This document shows positions 27,326 to 36,164 of a stretch of 64,000 bases of DNA, one piece after another. The notes beneath the pieces are model-generated. The model saw nothing but the letters and a program-made list of their open reading frames with translations. It had not been told where the DNA came from and did not search any database. The position numbers and the translations under genes were made by a program. Positions within the stretch are counted from its first letter, which is position 1; each line of letters begins with the position of its first letter. Source of the DNA: Nocardioides lijunqiniae (GTDB lineage: Bacteria; Actinomycetota; Actinomycetes; Propionibacteriales; Nocardioidaceae); the NCBI RefSeq assembly GCF_015024225.1, contig NZ_JACJGM010000020.1, forward strand, positions 50,504 through 114,503. The letters are read 5' to 3'.

Positions 27326-28483
27326 GTGGACCCGACGACCCAGGCGTTCCTCGCCGCGCTGGCGGGTGCTCTCGTCGCGGGCGGTGCCGTCCTCGCCTGG
27401 GCCATCAGCGAGCGCCAGCAGCACGGCTCGCGCGACGTCGACGAGCCCGTGGTCCCACCGGGCGTGGCCGCGGTCCTCTCGGTCCTGCGCAGCAGCGCGG
27501 TCGTCGTCGACGAGTCCGACGTCGTGCTCAAGGCCTCCGCGCCGGCGTACGCCTTCGGGCTCGTGCGCGGCGCGCAGCTGGTCTCGCGCGAGCTGGCCGA
27601 CCTGGTCCGGCAGGTACGCCGGGACGGGCAGATCCGCGAGACCGAGCTGGTCATGGCGCGCGCGATCGGCCCCGACCGCCACGTCACCGCCCGGGTCGCG
27701 CCGCTCGGGTCGCGCCTGGTGCTCGCCCTCGTCGAGGACCGCACCCGTGAGCGCCGCGTGGAGTCGGTGCGGCGCGACTTCGTCGCCAACGTCAGCCACG
27801 AGCTCAAGACGCCCGTCGGCGCGATCCGGCTGCTGGCCGAGGCGATGCAGGAGGCGGCCGAGGACCCGACGGCGGTGAAGCGGTTCGCGGACCGGATGCT
27901 CACCGAGAGCGACCGGCTCTCCCGCCTCGTGCAGCAGGTGATCGAGCTGTCGCGGCTGCAGGGCGACGACCCGCTGGACTCCCCCGTGCCCGTCGCGCTC
28001 GACCACGTGATCGAGGTGGCCATGGACACCAGCGCCATCGACGCCTCCTCCAAGCGGATCCGGATCGTCAGCAGCGGCACCGAGGGCCTCGTGGTCCTCG
28101 GCAACGACGAGCAGATCACCGCCGCCGTCGCCAACCTCGTCGCCAACGCCGTCGCCTACTCCGAGCCCGACTCCACGGTGCTGGTCACGACCAAGCGCTC
28201 GGACGAGATCGTGGAGATCTCCGTGGTCGACCAGGGCATCGGCATCCCCACCACTGAGATCGACCGCATCTTCGAGCGGTTCTACCGCGTCGACCCGGCC
28301 CGGCACCGCTCCACCGGCGGCACCGGCCTGGGACTGTCCATCGTCAAGCACGTCGCCGCCACCCATGGCGGCGAGATCCGGGTCTGGTCCGCCGAGGGCC
28401 AGGGCTCGACGTTCACCCTGTCGCTGCCCCACCATGCAGGCAGCAGGGCCACCGATCGACAACTGCAGGAGGAGATCCAGTGA
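27326..28483 (+). CDS. senX3: Sensor histidine kinase SenX3
   Basis: The 385-residue kinase has one clear N-terminal membrane helix (residues 7-28), a PAS-like region (about 45-140), and the dimerisation domain with the phospho-accepting His158 in FVANVSHELKTPVGA. The ATPase domain has VANLVANAVAYSEP (N box), DQGIGIP (G1) and GGTGLGLSIVKH (G2). It partners with RegX3 in phosphate sensing. It starts at GTG 27326 and overlaps regX3 by 4 bp (GTGA). Mycobacterial SenX3 usually has two membrane helices; here only one is evident. Confidence 0.94.
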   Translation: MDPTTQAFLAALAGALVAGGAVLAWAISERQQHGSRDVDEPVVPPGVAAVLSVLRSSAVVVDESDVVLKASAPAYAFGLVRGAQLVSRELADLVRQVRRDGQIRETELVMARAIGPDRHVTARVAPLGSRLVLALVEDRTRERRVESVRRDFVANVSHELKTPVGAIRLLAEAMQEAAEDPTAVKRFADRMLTESDRLSRLVQQVIELSRLQGDDPLDSPVPVALDHVIEVAMDTSAIDASSKRIRIVSSGTEGLVVLGNDEQITAAVANLVANAVAYSEPDSTVLVTTKRSDEIVEISVVDQGIGIPTTEIDRIFERFYRVDPARHRSTGGTGLGLSIVKHVAATHGGEIRVWSAEGQGSTFTLSLPHHAGSRATDRQLQEEIQ

Positions 28484-29157
28484 CGCGCGTACTCGTCGTC
28501 GAGGACGAAGAGAGCTACAGCGACGCGCTCGCCTACATGCTCCGCAAGGAGGGCTTCGAGGTCGCCATCGCCGCCGACGGGCACGCGGCGCTGAGCGAGT
28601 TCGACCGCAACGGCGCCGACATCGTGCTGCTCGACCTGATGCTGCCCGGCATCCCCGGCACCGAGGTCTGCCGCACCATCCGGCAGACCTCCAACGTCCC
28701 GGTGATCATGGTCAGCGCCAAGGACGACGAGGTCGACAAGGTCGTCGGCCTCGAGCTCGGCGCCGACGACTACGTCACCAAGCCCTACTCGCCGCGCGAG
28801 CTCGTGGCCCGGATCCGCGCCGTGCTGCGCCGTGGCACCGACCCCGACCTCACCCCGGACACCCTCGAGGCCGGCCCGGTGCGCATGGACGTCGAGCGCC
28901 ACGTCGTCACCGTCGACGGCCACGAGCAGCGACTGCCGCTCAAGGAGTTCGAGCTGCTGGAGATGTTCCTGCGCAACCCCGGCCGGGTGCTCACCCGCGG
29001 CCAGCTCATCGACCGGGTCTGGGGGTCCGACTACGTCGGCGACACCAAGACCCTCGACGTCCACGTCAAGCGGCTGCGCGCCAAGCTCGAGCCCGAGCCC
29101 AGCGAGCCGCAGTACCTCGTCACCGTGCGCGGGTTGGGCTACAAGCTCGACCTCTGA
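28480..29157 (+). CDS. regX3: Response regulator RegX3
   Basis: The 225-residue OmpR-type regulator has a receiver domain with acidic pocket VEDEE, phosphorylation site Asp52 in LLDLMLPG, Lys in KPYSPRELVARI, and a winged-helix domain with LPLKEFELLEMFLRNPGRVLTR and DVHVKRLRAKLE. It binds direct-repeat PHO boxes such as the one at 27245-27266. It is translated with senX3 through the 4-bp overlap. It is followed by two perfect palindromes. Confidence 0.95.
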   Translation: MTRVLVVEDEESYSDALAYMLRKEGFEVAIAADGHAALSEFDRNGADIVLLDLMLPGIPGTEVCRTIRQTSNVPVIMVSAKDDEVDKVVGLELGADDYVTKPYSPRELVARIRAVLRRGTDPDLTPDTLEAGPVRMDVERHVVTVDGHEQRLPLKEFELLEMFLRNPGRVLTRGQLIDRVWGSDYVGDTKTLDVHVKRLRAKLEPEPSEPQYLVTVRGLGYKLDL

Positions 29158-29158
29158 G

Positions 29159-29253
29159 GCGGGAGTTTCGCCGGTCGACCGGCGAAACTGGTGCTTGACC
29201 GACGAAACTCCACCCCGGAAGCGGGAGATTCGCCGGTCGACCGGCGAATCTGG
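29159..29253. repeat. Two palindromic elements of the AGTTTC/GAAACT family after regX3
   Basis: Two perfect 26-bp palindromes (29164-29189 and 29226-29251) have the same centre CGCCGGTC-GACCGGCG but different arm ends, AGTTT/AAACT in the first and AGATT/AATCT in the second. Each is preceded by GCGGG. The change in one arm is matched in the other arm, which argues for selection on hairpin formation. They lie between regX3 and the EamA transporter and may terminate regX3 transcription. Confidence 0.75.
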
Positions 29254-29330
29254 ACGGCTGTCCGCATCTCGCGCATCGCCGTCCGAAAACCGCGTGTCAG
29301 GGAGCTGCGGCGGTGCCTAGGCTGTGACGA

Positions 29331-30278
29331 GTGACGACCACCGCGGCCTCGGGCCGTTCGACCCCGACGAGCACCGCGCCACCGTCCTGGATGCCGGTCG
29401 CGGCCGTGGCGACCACGCTGGTGCTGTGGGCGTCGGCGTTCGTCGCGATCCGCCACCTCGGGCACGACTTCTCCGCCGGTCCGCTCTCGCTGGGCCGCAC
29501 CCTGATCGGCGCGATCGTCCTGGGCGCGCTCGCCCTCAGCCGCGGCCTGCCTCGCCCCACCCGGCGTGAGTGGGTCTCGCTGGTGACGATCGGCGTGCTG
29601 TGGTTCGGCGTCTACAACGTCGCGCTCAACGAGGGTGAGCAGCGCGTCGACGCCGGCACCGCCGCCATGCTGATCCAGGTCTCGCCGGTGCTGATCGCGC
29701 TGCTCGCGGCGGTGTTCCTGTCCGAGCGGTTCACGGTCTACCTCGGGCTCGGCCTCGCCCTCGCCTTCTCCGGCGTGGCCGTCATCGGGTTGACCACCTC
29801 CCCCGACGCCGACGGTGGCCGCGACCTCCTCGGCGTGGCGCTGTGCCTGGTCTCGGCCGTCGTCTACTCCATCAGCCTCATCCTCCAGAAGCCCCTCGTG
29901 GCACGTCTCTCGGCGCTGCACGTCACCTGGCTGGCGTGCACGATCGGCGCCGTGGCGTGCCTGCCGTTCGCGCCGGCCCTGCTCCGCGAGGCCGGCGAGG
30001 CGCCGACGTCGTCGCTGCTCTGGGTGCTCTACCTCGGCGTCTTCCCGACCGCGATCGCGTTCACGACCTACGCGTTCGCCCTGCAGCACATGACCGCGAG
30101 CAGCCTGGGCGTCACGACGTACCTGGTGCCGCCGATCACCATCGTGCTGGGCCTGATCTTCCTCGACGAGGTCCCGCCCGCCATGGCCTACGTCGGCGGG
30201 GCGCTCGCCCTGGTCGGCGTCGCCGTGGCCCGGCGCAAGCCCCGGCCGCGCGCCCAGCAGGAGCCGACGCCCGCCTGA
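29331..30278 (+). CDS. EamA/DMT-superfamily transporter
   Basis: The 315-residue protein has ten membrane segments arranged as two EamA repeats (about residues 24-145 and 160-300), with MLIQVSPVLIALLAAVFLSER ending the first and TYLVPPITIVLGLIFLDEVP in the second. It is a drug/metabolite transporter likely to export a small metabolite or amino acid. The substrate is unknown. The start is GTG 29331; the first 23 residues are Ser/Thr-rich and poorly conserved in type. Confidence 0.87.
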   Translation: MTTTAASGRSTPTSTAPPSWMPVAAVATTLVLWASAFVAIRHLGHDFSAGPLSLGRTLIGAIVLGALALSRGLPRPTRREWVSLVTIGVLWFGVYNVALNEGEQRVDAGTAAMLIQVSPVLIALLAAVFLSERFTVYLGLGLALAFSGVAVIGLTTSPDADGGRDLLGVALCLVSAVVYSISLILQKPLVARLSALHVTWLACTIGAVACLPFAPALLREAGEAPTSSLLWVLYLGVFPTAIAFTTYAFALQHMTASSLGVTTYLVPPITIVLGLIFLDEVPPAMAYVGGALALVGVAVARRKPRPRAQQEPTPA

Positions 30279-30327
30279 CCCGCGCCGAGAGTCCCCCGGC
30301 GGGCGCGACTGCTGTCATGCTGCGGGG

Positions 30328-30681
30328 ATGTCACTCCTCGCCAACGTCCTCGTCGGCGTGGTCGCCGCGCTCCACCTGCTCTTCCTCGTGCTCGAGATGT
30401 TCCTGTGGACCGAGCCGCTGGGTCGCAAGGTCTTCAACAACAGCGTCGAGCTCGCAGAGACCACCAAGGTGATGGCCGGCAACCAGGGCCTCTACAACGG
30501 CTTCCTCGTGGCGGGGCTCGTCTGGGGTCTGGTGAGCGACCAGACGGACGTGAAGGTGTTCTTCCTGGTCTGCGTCGTGGTCGCCGGGGTCTACGGCGCC
30601 GCGACGGTCAGCACCCGGATCCTGCTGGTCCAGGCGCTCCCCGCGGCGCTAGGCCTCGCCGCGGTCCTCGCCGCCGCCTGA
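30328..30681 (+). CDS. DUF1304 membrane protein
   Basis: The 117-residue protein has four membrane segments and matches the DUF1304 family: AALHLLFLVLEMFLWTEPLGRKVF, then NQGLYNGFLVAGLVWG. The function of the family is unknown. The last 33 bases overlap the 3' end of the convergent YbjN-like gene, where a 9-bp unit ACGTCGCCG repeats three times. Confidence 0.85.
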   Translation: MSLLANVLVGVVAALHLLFLVLEMFLWTEPLGRKVFNNSVELAETTKVMAGNQGLYNGFLVAGLVWGLVSDQTDVKVFFLVCVVVAGVYGAATVSTRILLVQALPAALGLAAVLAAA

Positions 30682-31209
30682 CGTCGCCGACGTCGCCGAC
30701 GTCGCCGCCGCTGCGGCGTCCTCGGCCTCCAGCCACCCGCGGAACGCCTCGAGGTTGTGGGTCGGCTCGCCCCGCAGCTTGCGCCACTCCCACTCCTTGC
30801 GGATGGAGGTGGCGAAGCCGAGCTCGAGGATCGCGTTGAACGACTCGTCGGCGTAGGTCAGCACCGAGCCGAGGAGCCGGTCCAGCTCCTCGGGGCTCAC
30901 CGAGGCCAGCGGCAGCCGCGCGTCGAGGTAGATGTCGCCGAGCCGGTCGACGGCGAACGCCACGGCGTACATCTTCAGGTTGCGCTCGAGGAGCCAGCGG
31001 TAGACGCGCTCGTGGTTCTCGTCGGGCTTGCGGCACACGAACGCGTGCAGCCCCAGGGCGTGCGGGCCGACGTCGAGCCGGACGGCGGTCTGCAGCTTCT
31101 TCTCGCCGGGCAGGGTCAGCGAGAACACGCCCTCGGTCGCCTCCTCGTACTCGATCTCGTTGTCGCGCAGGTAGTCGCGGACGAGGTCGGCAGGCGGGTA
31201 GGTGGTCAC
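30649..31209 (-). CDS. YbjN-domain protein downstream of mshA
   Basis: The 186-residue protein contains a YbjN-like domain (about residues 5-150: [47 protein letters not shown]). The same family follows mshA in mycobacteria. The C-terminus is low-complexity (repeated AlaThrSer). YbjN proteins resemble type III secretion chaperones in fold, but no molecular role is known. It overlaps mshA by GTGA at 31206-31209, so it is probably translated with it. Confidence 0.83.
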   Translation of the reverse strand: MTTYPPADLVRDYLRDNEIEYEEATEGVFSLTLPGEKKLQTAVRLDVGPHALGLHAFVCRKPDENHERVYRWLLERNLKMYAVAFAVDRLGDIYLDARLPLASVSPEELDRLLGSVLTYADESFNAILELGFATSIRKEWEWRKLRGEPTHNLEAFRGWLEAEDAAAAATSATSATSGGGEDRGEA

Positions 31210-32465
31210 GACACCGACTCTCGCATGAGGCTGTGCGCGCGCTCGTAGACCGCGAGGGTCTGCGCCGCCGTGGCCTCCCAGGAGAACTGCCGTGCCTGCT
31301 CCAGCGCGCCGGCCTGCAGGCGGACGAGGAGCTCGGGGTCCGTGAGCGGTCGCGCGAGCGCGCTGGCCCAGGCTCCCGGGTCGTGGCCCTCGACCAGCAG
31401 CCCGCTGTGGTCGTCGCGCACGACGGTCGTCAGTCCCCCGACGGCGGCCGCGACGACCGGGGTGCCGGCCGCCTGCGCCTCGGCGGCGACCAGGCCGAAC
31501 GACTCGTTGTAGGACGGTACGGCGACCAGGGTCGCGGCGGCGTACCACCGGGCCAGCTCGGCCTGCGAGACCGGCGGCACGAAGCGCACGACGTCGTCGA
31601 TGCGCAGCTCGGCGGCCAGCGCGGCGAGGGACTCGGGCCGGTCGAGCCCGGACCCCGACGGGCCGCCCACGACCGGCACGACCAGCCGCGGACGCAGGCC
31701 GGGGTCGCGCTCGAGCAGCGCCGCGACCGCGCGCAGCAGCACGTCGGGGGCCTTGAGCGGCTGGATGCGACCCGCGAAGAGCAGCACGTGCGCGTCCGGG
31801 GCGAGCCCCAGCGAGGCGCGCACCTCGCCCTGGTCGAGCGGCCGGAAGACCGACAGGTCGACGCCCGGGTGGATCACCTGGACCCGGTCGGGCTCGGCGT
31901 CGTACAGCTCGACGAGCTGGCGGGCCTCGAGCTCGGTGTTGGCGATCAGCACGTCGGCGGCCTCCACCACCTGCTCCTCGCCGATGAGTCGCGCGGACGG
32001 CTCGGGGCTGTCGCCCTCGGCGAGCGCGGCGTTCTTGACCTTGGCCATGGTGTGCATCGAGTGCACCAGCGGCACGCCCCAGCGGTCGCGCGCGAGCGCG
32101 CCGACCTGCCCGGAGAGCCAGTAGTGGGAGTGGACGGCGTCGTAGTGGCCCAGCGGGTGCGCGGCCTCGGCGCGCAGCACCTCGCGGGCGAAGACGCACA
32201 GCTGACCCGGCAGCTCGTCCTTGGTCAGGCCCTCGAAGGGGCCGGCGTGGATGTGGCGCACGGTGACGCCGTCGCAGGCCTCCACCAGCGGCGGCAGCGC
32301 GGAGTTGGTGGCCCGCGTGAAGATGTCGACCTCGATGCCCTGGCGCGCCAGCCGCTTGGCGAGCTCGATGACGTAGACGTTCATCCCGCCCGCGTCGCCC
32401 GTGCCCGGCTGGTCGAGGGGCGAGGTGTGGAGGCTGACCATCGCCACCCGGCGGATCCGCTGCAT
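31206..32465 (-). CDS. mshA: D-inositol-3-phosphate glycosyltransferase MshA
   Basis: The 419-residue GT4 enzyme has the N-terminal acceptor domain with [33 protein letters not shown] and the donor domain with [27 protein letters not shown] and the ExxxxxE motif in [23 protein letters not shown]. It joins GlcNAc from UDP-GlcNAc to inositol-3-phosphate, the first step of mycothiol synthesis. ATG 32465 follows GAGGGAG at good distance. The frame stays open to 32522 without a better ribosome site. Confidence 0.94.
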   Translation of the reverse strand: MQRIRRVAMVSLHTSPLDQPGTGDAGGMNVYVIELAKRLARQGIEVDIFTRATNSALPPLVEACDGVTVRHIHAGPFEGLTKDELPGQLCVFAREVLRAEAAHPLGHYDAVHSHYWLSGQVGALARDRWGVPLVHSMHTMAKVKNAALAEGDSPEPSARLIGEEQVVEAADVLIANTELEARQLVELYDAEPDRVQVIHPGVDLSVFRPLDQGEVRASLGLAPDAHVLLFAGRIQPLKAPDVLLRAVAALLERDPGLRPRLVVPVVGGPSGSGLDRPESLAALAAELRIDDVVRFVPPVSQAELARWYAAATLVAVPSYNESFGLVAAEAQAAGTPVVAAAVGGLTTVVRDDHSGLLVEGHDPGAWASALARPLTDPELLVRLQAGALEQARQFSWEATAAQTLAVYERAHSLMRESVS

Positions 32466-32589
32466 CTGACTCCCTCGTGTCCCCATGTCCACCGTCCCCT
32501 GTCCGGGACGGCTCCCCTCCACCGAACCACGGCGGCGGGCCGCGAATTCCCGCAGGTGGGGGCTCGGTACCCGGAGCGTCCTACGGCGC

Positions 32590-32943
32590 TCAGCCCGCGC
32601 GCGACCCGGCGTGCGACCCGGCCGGCCGACGGCCGCCCCGGACCATCGCGACGAGGCAGGTCAGGGCGATCACCGCGCCGGCCGCTGCGTCGACCAGCGA
32701 GTCCTCCGCCGAGCCGTGCAGCACCTCCACCACCGACCAGACGAGGACCGGGAAGCAGAGGGCCACGAGCAGCCGCAGCCACGCGGCGCTGCTGCTGACC
32801 AGCCCGGCGCCGGCGCCCGCGAGTGCCACGCCCAGCAGGACCAGGCCCGGCCAGCGCAGCTCCTCGACGCCGGCGACGTGGCGGACGACCCACGCGAGGC
32901 CACCCAGGACGCCCGCGACACGGGCCACGAGCAGGAGACGCAC
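32590..32943 (-). CDS. Small membrane protein, unknown
   Basis: The 117-residue protein has about four membrane helices and a basic C-terminal tail ([16 protein letters not shown]). I do not recognise a family. It starts at GTG 32943 and is divergent from the SDR at 32990 with only 46 bp between starts, so the two probably share a promoter region. The 124 bp between its stop and mshA show nothing clear. Confidence 0.65.
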   Translation of the reverse strand: MRLLLVARVAGVLGGLAWVVRHVAGVEELRWPGLVLLGVALAGAGAGLVSSSAAWLRLLVALCFPVLVWSVVEVLHGSAEDSLVDAAAGAVIALTCLVAMVRGGRRPAGSHAGSRAG

Positions 32944-32989
32944 GGGGGGAGTCTGCCACCGCGCCGGGCGGGGCGGCCAGAATGGCTCC

Positions 32990-33760
32990 ATGCCCTCCTC
33001 CTCCACGCCGTCCTCGCGGCCCACCGCCGTCGTCACCGGCGCCAGCAGCGGCATCGGTGCCGCCACCGCCCGCACGCTGGCCCGGGCCGGCTTCCACGTC
33101 CTCTGCGCGGCCCGCCGCGCCGACCGGGTCGAGGCGCTGGCCGCGGAGATCGACGGCACCGCCGTCGTGTGCGACGTGACGTCGCAGGACGACGTGGCCG
33201 CGCTGGCCGCGCAGGTGGGCGAGCGGCTCGACGTACTCGTCAACAACGCCGGTGGCGCGTTCGGCGCCTCCCCCGTGGCGCAGGCCGACAGCGACGAGTG
33301 GCGGCGGATGTACGAGGTCAACGTGATCGGCCTGATGCAGGTGACGCGGGCGCTGCTGCCCGCGCTGGTCGCCTCCGGCGCCGGGGTGATCCTCAACGTC
33401 GGCTCGACCGCCGGCCGGGTCGCCTACGAGGGCGGCGGCGGCTACACCGCGGCCAAGCACGGCACCCAGGTCGTCACCGAGACGCTGCGCCTGGAGCTGT
33501 GGGACCAGCCGGTCCGGGTCTGCGAGATCGCGCCGGGGATGGTCAAGACCGACGAGTTCGCGATGGTGCGGTTCGAGGGCGACCGCGAGCGGGCCGAGGC
33601 CGTCTACGAGGGCGTCGCCGAGCCGCTCACCGCCGAGGACGTGGCCGACGCGATCGGCTGGATGGTGACCCGCCCGGCCCACGTCAACATCGACGAGCTG
33701 GTGATCCGCCCGCGCGCGCAGGCCGCCCAGCACAAGGTGCACCGGGTCCCGCAGGACTGA
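32990..33760 (+). CDS. SDR-family oxidoreductase
   Basis: The 256-residue short-chain dehydrogenase is complete: VTGASSGIG, LVNNAGG, catalytic Ser in LNVGSTAGR, and YTAAK with Tyr and Lys. The C-terminal part with AEDVADAIGWMVTRPAHVNIDELVIRPRAQ is typical of the YdfG/serine dehydrogenase-like branch, which can act on 3-hydroxy acids such as L-allo-threonine or serine. Substrate specificity here is inference. A start at ATG 32990 is chosen; the frame is open upstream without similarity. Confidence 0.88.
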   Translation: MPSSSTPSSRPTAVVTGASSGIGAATARTLARAGFHVLCAARRADRVEALAAEIDGTAVVCDVTSQDDVAALAAQVGERLDVLVNNAGGAFGASPVAQADSDEWRRMYEVNVIGLMQVTRALLPALVASGAGVILNVGSTAGRVAYEGGGGYTAAKHGTQVVTETLRLELWDQPVRVCEIAPGMVKTDEFAMVRFEGDRERAEAVYEGVAEPLTAEDVADAIGWMVTRPAHVNIDELVIRPRAQAAQHKVHRVPQD

Positions 33761-33832
33761 GCCTCCGGGCGGCGCGTCCCGCCGGCGGCTCGGCTGGTGA
33801 GACCCCCGGTCGCGGGGTGGCAGACTGCGCGC

Positions 33833-34522
33833 GTGCAGACCATCGGACTCGTCGGCGGCATGAGCTGGGAGAGCAGCGCCGTCTACTACCAGGCTCTCAA
33901 CGAGGGCGTCGAGCAGCGGGTCGGTGGCCTGAGCTCGGCGCGGACGATGCTCGCGAGCGTCGACTTCGCGGAGGTCACGGCCCTGCAGGAGCAGGAGCGC
34001 TGGGACGACGTCGCCGCCATCCTCACCTCGGCCGCCCAGGGCGTCGAGCGCGCCGGCGCCGACTTCCTGCTGCTGTGCACCACGACCTTCCACCGGGTCG
34101 CCGACCAGGTCGAGGCGGCGGTCGGCATCCCGCTGCTCCACCTCGCCGACGTGGTCGCCGAGGCCTGCAAGGCCCAGCAGGTGACCTCGGTGGGCTTCCT
34201 CGGAACCGAGTTCGCGATGTCGCGCTCGTTCTTCACCGACCGGCTCGCCCAGCACGGGCTCGAGGTGCATGTCCCCGACCCGCGCCACCACGCGGCCCTC
34301 AACGCGATCATCTACGACGAGCTCGTCCACGGACGCGTGCTCGACAGCTCCCGCCGTACGGTCGTCGGACTGATCGAGGAGCTGTGGGACGCCGGCGCCG
34401 GCGGCCTGGTCCTCGGCTGCACCGAGCTCGAGCTGCTGGTGCGCCAGCCCGACTCCGAGCTCCCGCTCTTCCCCTGCACCACGCTGCACGTCGCCGCCGC
34501 GCTCGACCGCGCCCTGGGTTAG
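33833..34522 (+). CDS. Aspartate/glutamate racemase family protein
   Basis: The 229-residue protein belongs to the PLP-independent racemases: IGLVGGMSWESSAVYYQALNE at the N-terminus, first catalytic Cys in FLLLCTTTFH, second in LVLGCTELELLV. The usual CNT motif around the first Cys is CTT here, which keeps the Cys. It probably interconverts L- and D-aspartate. It starts at GTG 33833. It is convergent with the M4 protease gene across a palindrome-rich gap. Confidence 0.88.
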   Translation: MQTIGLVGGMSWESSAVYYQALNEGVEQRVGGLSSARTMLASVDFAEVTALQEQERWDDVAAILTSAAQGVERAGADFLLLCTTTFHRVADQVEAAVGIPLLHLADVVAEACKAQQVTSVGFLGTEFAMSRSFFTDRLAQHGLEVHVPDPRHHAALNAIIYDELVHGRVLDSSRRTVVGLIEELWDAGAGGLVLGCTELELLVRQPDSELPLFPCTTLHVAAALDRALG

Positions 34523-34534
34523 CGGCGCCGGCGG

Positions 34535-34566
34535 GTGAGTTTCGCCGGTCGACCGGCGAAACTCAC
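34535..34566. terminator. 32-bp perfect palindrome between aspartate racemase and M4 protease genes
   Basis: The core GTTTCGCCGGTC-GACCGGCGAAAC is the same as in the element after regX3, extended here by GTGA/TCAC to 32 bp. A second, imperfect copy lies at about 34600-34625 (GTTTCGCCGGTCAGCCGGTGAAT). It sits between two convergent genes and is probably a bidirectional terminator. Confidence 0.7.
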
Positions 34567-34657
34567 GCTTCCGGTGTGCAGTTTCGGCCCAGGGGCTCCA
34601 GTTTCGCCGGTCAGCCGGTGAATCTTGAGGCCTGTGGGACTGACCTCCCACCCCACC

Positions 34658-36019
34658 TCACTGGTCGAGCACGAGCTCCACGACGCGGCGCAGGTCCTCG
34701 GTGAGGTCCTGCTCGAAGACGCGGGCGGAGGCTCCGGGGAGCTGGACGTCGTAGACGAAGCGGTCGGGCTGGGGGCGGCCGGTGCGGAGGCCGGTGAGGT
34801 CGATGCGCTCCACGAGGCCGCGCAGCTCACCGGCCCGCTCGTCGTCGCCGTCGAGGTCGACCTCCGCCTCGGTGGTGAGGCCGGCGAAGCCGCCGCCCCG
34901 CCGGACCCGGACGCTGCGCGCGCTCTCGCTGCCCGGGGGCGGCGGGAGGCCGGGGCCGCCGGTGCGGCCGGCCTCGGCCGTGGCCGGGGTGATCCCGACC
35001 TGCTCCCATGCCGCCTCGACGTGCTCGGCGCCGCCGAGCTCGCGTGCGGCGGCGACGGTGGCGGCCGCGAAGCCGGCGAAGTCCGTGCGGGCGTGCACCT
35101 GACCGCCGGTCAGCGCGGCGTACCAGACCCGGCCGGCGCCGTCCCAGCTCGTGCCGCCGATGCCGAGGGCCGCGAGGTGGAAGGCGCGGTTGGGGATGCC
35201 GGAGTTGAGGTGGACGCCGCCGTTGTCGTCGGTCGTGTCGACGTAGTCGTCGAGGTGCGCCGGCTGCGGGTCGCGGCCCAGCGCCGGGTCGTCGTACGCC
35301 GTGCCGGGGTTGGCCATGTCGCGCAGGCCCCGCGCGTCGACGCCGGGGAGGAAGAGGCCCTCCCCGATCAGCCAGTCGGCCTCGAGCGGGGTCTGGGCCA
35401 GCAGGCGCTGCTTGAGGCAGGCCGCGAAGACGTCGCTGACCGACTCGTTCAGGGCCCCGGACTGACCTTGGTACTCCAGCCCGGCGGTGTGCTCGGTGAC
35501 GGCGTGCGCGAGCTCGTGGGCCAGGACGTCGACCGGCTTGGTGAACCGGTCGAACACCTCCCCGTCGCCGTCGCCGAACACCAGCTGCCTGCCGTCCCAG
35601 AACGCGTTGGCGTAGTCGCGCCCGTAGTGGACCGTCAGCGACACGGTCGCGCCGTCGCCGTCGTACGACGAGCGCCCGTAGACCTCCTCGAAGAGCGCCA
35701 GCGACCCGGCGATGCCGACCGCCGCCTCGTCGACCGCGAGATCGCCCGACGGCTCGTCGCTCGGGGAGCGCACCACGTCGCCGGGCAGGTCGGTGCCGTT
35801 GCCCGCCGTGTGGACGACCCACGCGGCTCCGCCGGCCGCCGTCGAGGCCGCTGATGCCGTCGAGGACCCAGCCGCCATGCGGCCGGCGGCCATCAGGCGC
35901 GACGACCGCAGGCGCTCGTCCATGGCCAGCGTGCCCTCCCACCGGGCGGCGACGTCCGGCCGGGCGAGGGCCAGGTGCTGGAGCAGGTACGGCGGCAGGA
36001 AGCAGCGGGTCCGAGACAT
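34658..36019 (-). CDS. M4-family metallopeptidase with C-terminal emfourin-like domain
   Basis: The 453-residue protein has a short protealysin-type N-terminus (FLPPYLLQHLA at residues 7-17, the PPL-type precursor motif). The M4 catalytic domain has the zinc motif HELAH at residues 168-172 and the downstream ligand in NESVSD (Glu192). The region from about residue 365, with VRVRRGGGFAGL and RFVYDVQLPG, resembles emfourin, the proteinaceous inhibitor of protealysin that is usually a separate neighbouring gene. No secretion signal is evident, as in protealysin. ATG 36019 is chosen. The inhibitor-like tail may hold the enzyme inactive until cut. Confidence 0.85.
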   Translation of the reverse strand: MSRTRCFLPPYLLQHLALARPDVAARWEGTLAMDERLRSSRLMAAGRMAAGSSTASAASTAAGGAAWVVHTAGNGTDLPGDVVRSPSDEPSGDLAVDEAAVGIAGSLALFEEVYGRSSYDGDGATVSLTVHYGRDYANAFWDGRQLVFGDGDGEVFDRFTKPVDVLAHELAHAVTEHTAGLEYQGQSGALNESVSDVFAACLKQRLLAQTPLEADWLIGEGLFLPGVDARGLRDMANPGTAYDDPALGRDPQPAHLDDYVDTTDDNGGVHLNSGIPNRAFHLAALGIGGTSWDGAGRVWYAALTGGQVHARTDFAGFAAATVAAARELGGAEHVEAAWEQVGITPATAEAGRTGGPGLPPPPGSESARSVRVRRGGGFAGLTTEAEVDLDGDDERAGELRGLVERIDLTGLRTGRPQPDRFVYDVQLPGASARVFEQDLTEDLRRVVELVLDQ

Positions 36020-36164
36020 GGGGTCCACGCAACCCCACGTGTCCGGCCGCCACAAGCCCCTGAGGCCGATGTCCGCCGATGCGGGCGCCCGTGGGTGTGC
36101 CCACTAGACTCGCCAAGGCCCATCGGGCCCCCTGAACCTCCACCGGAAGAGTCGTCGTACACCC

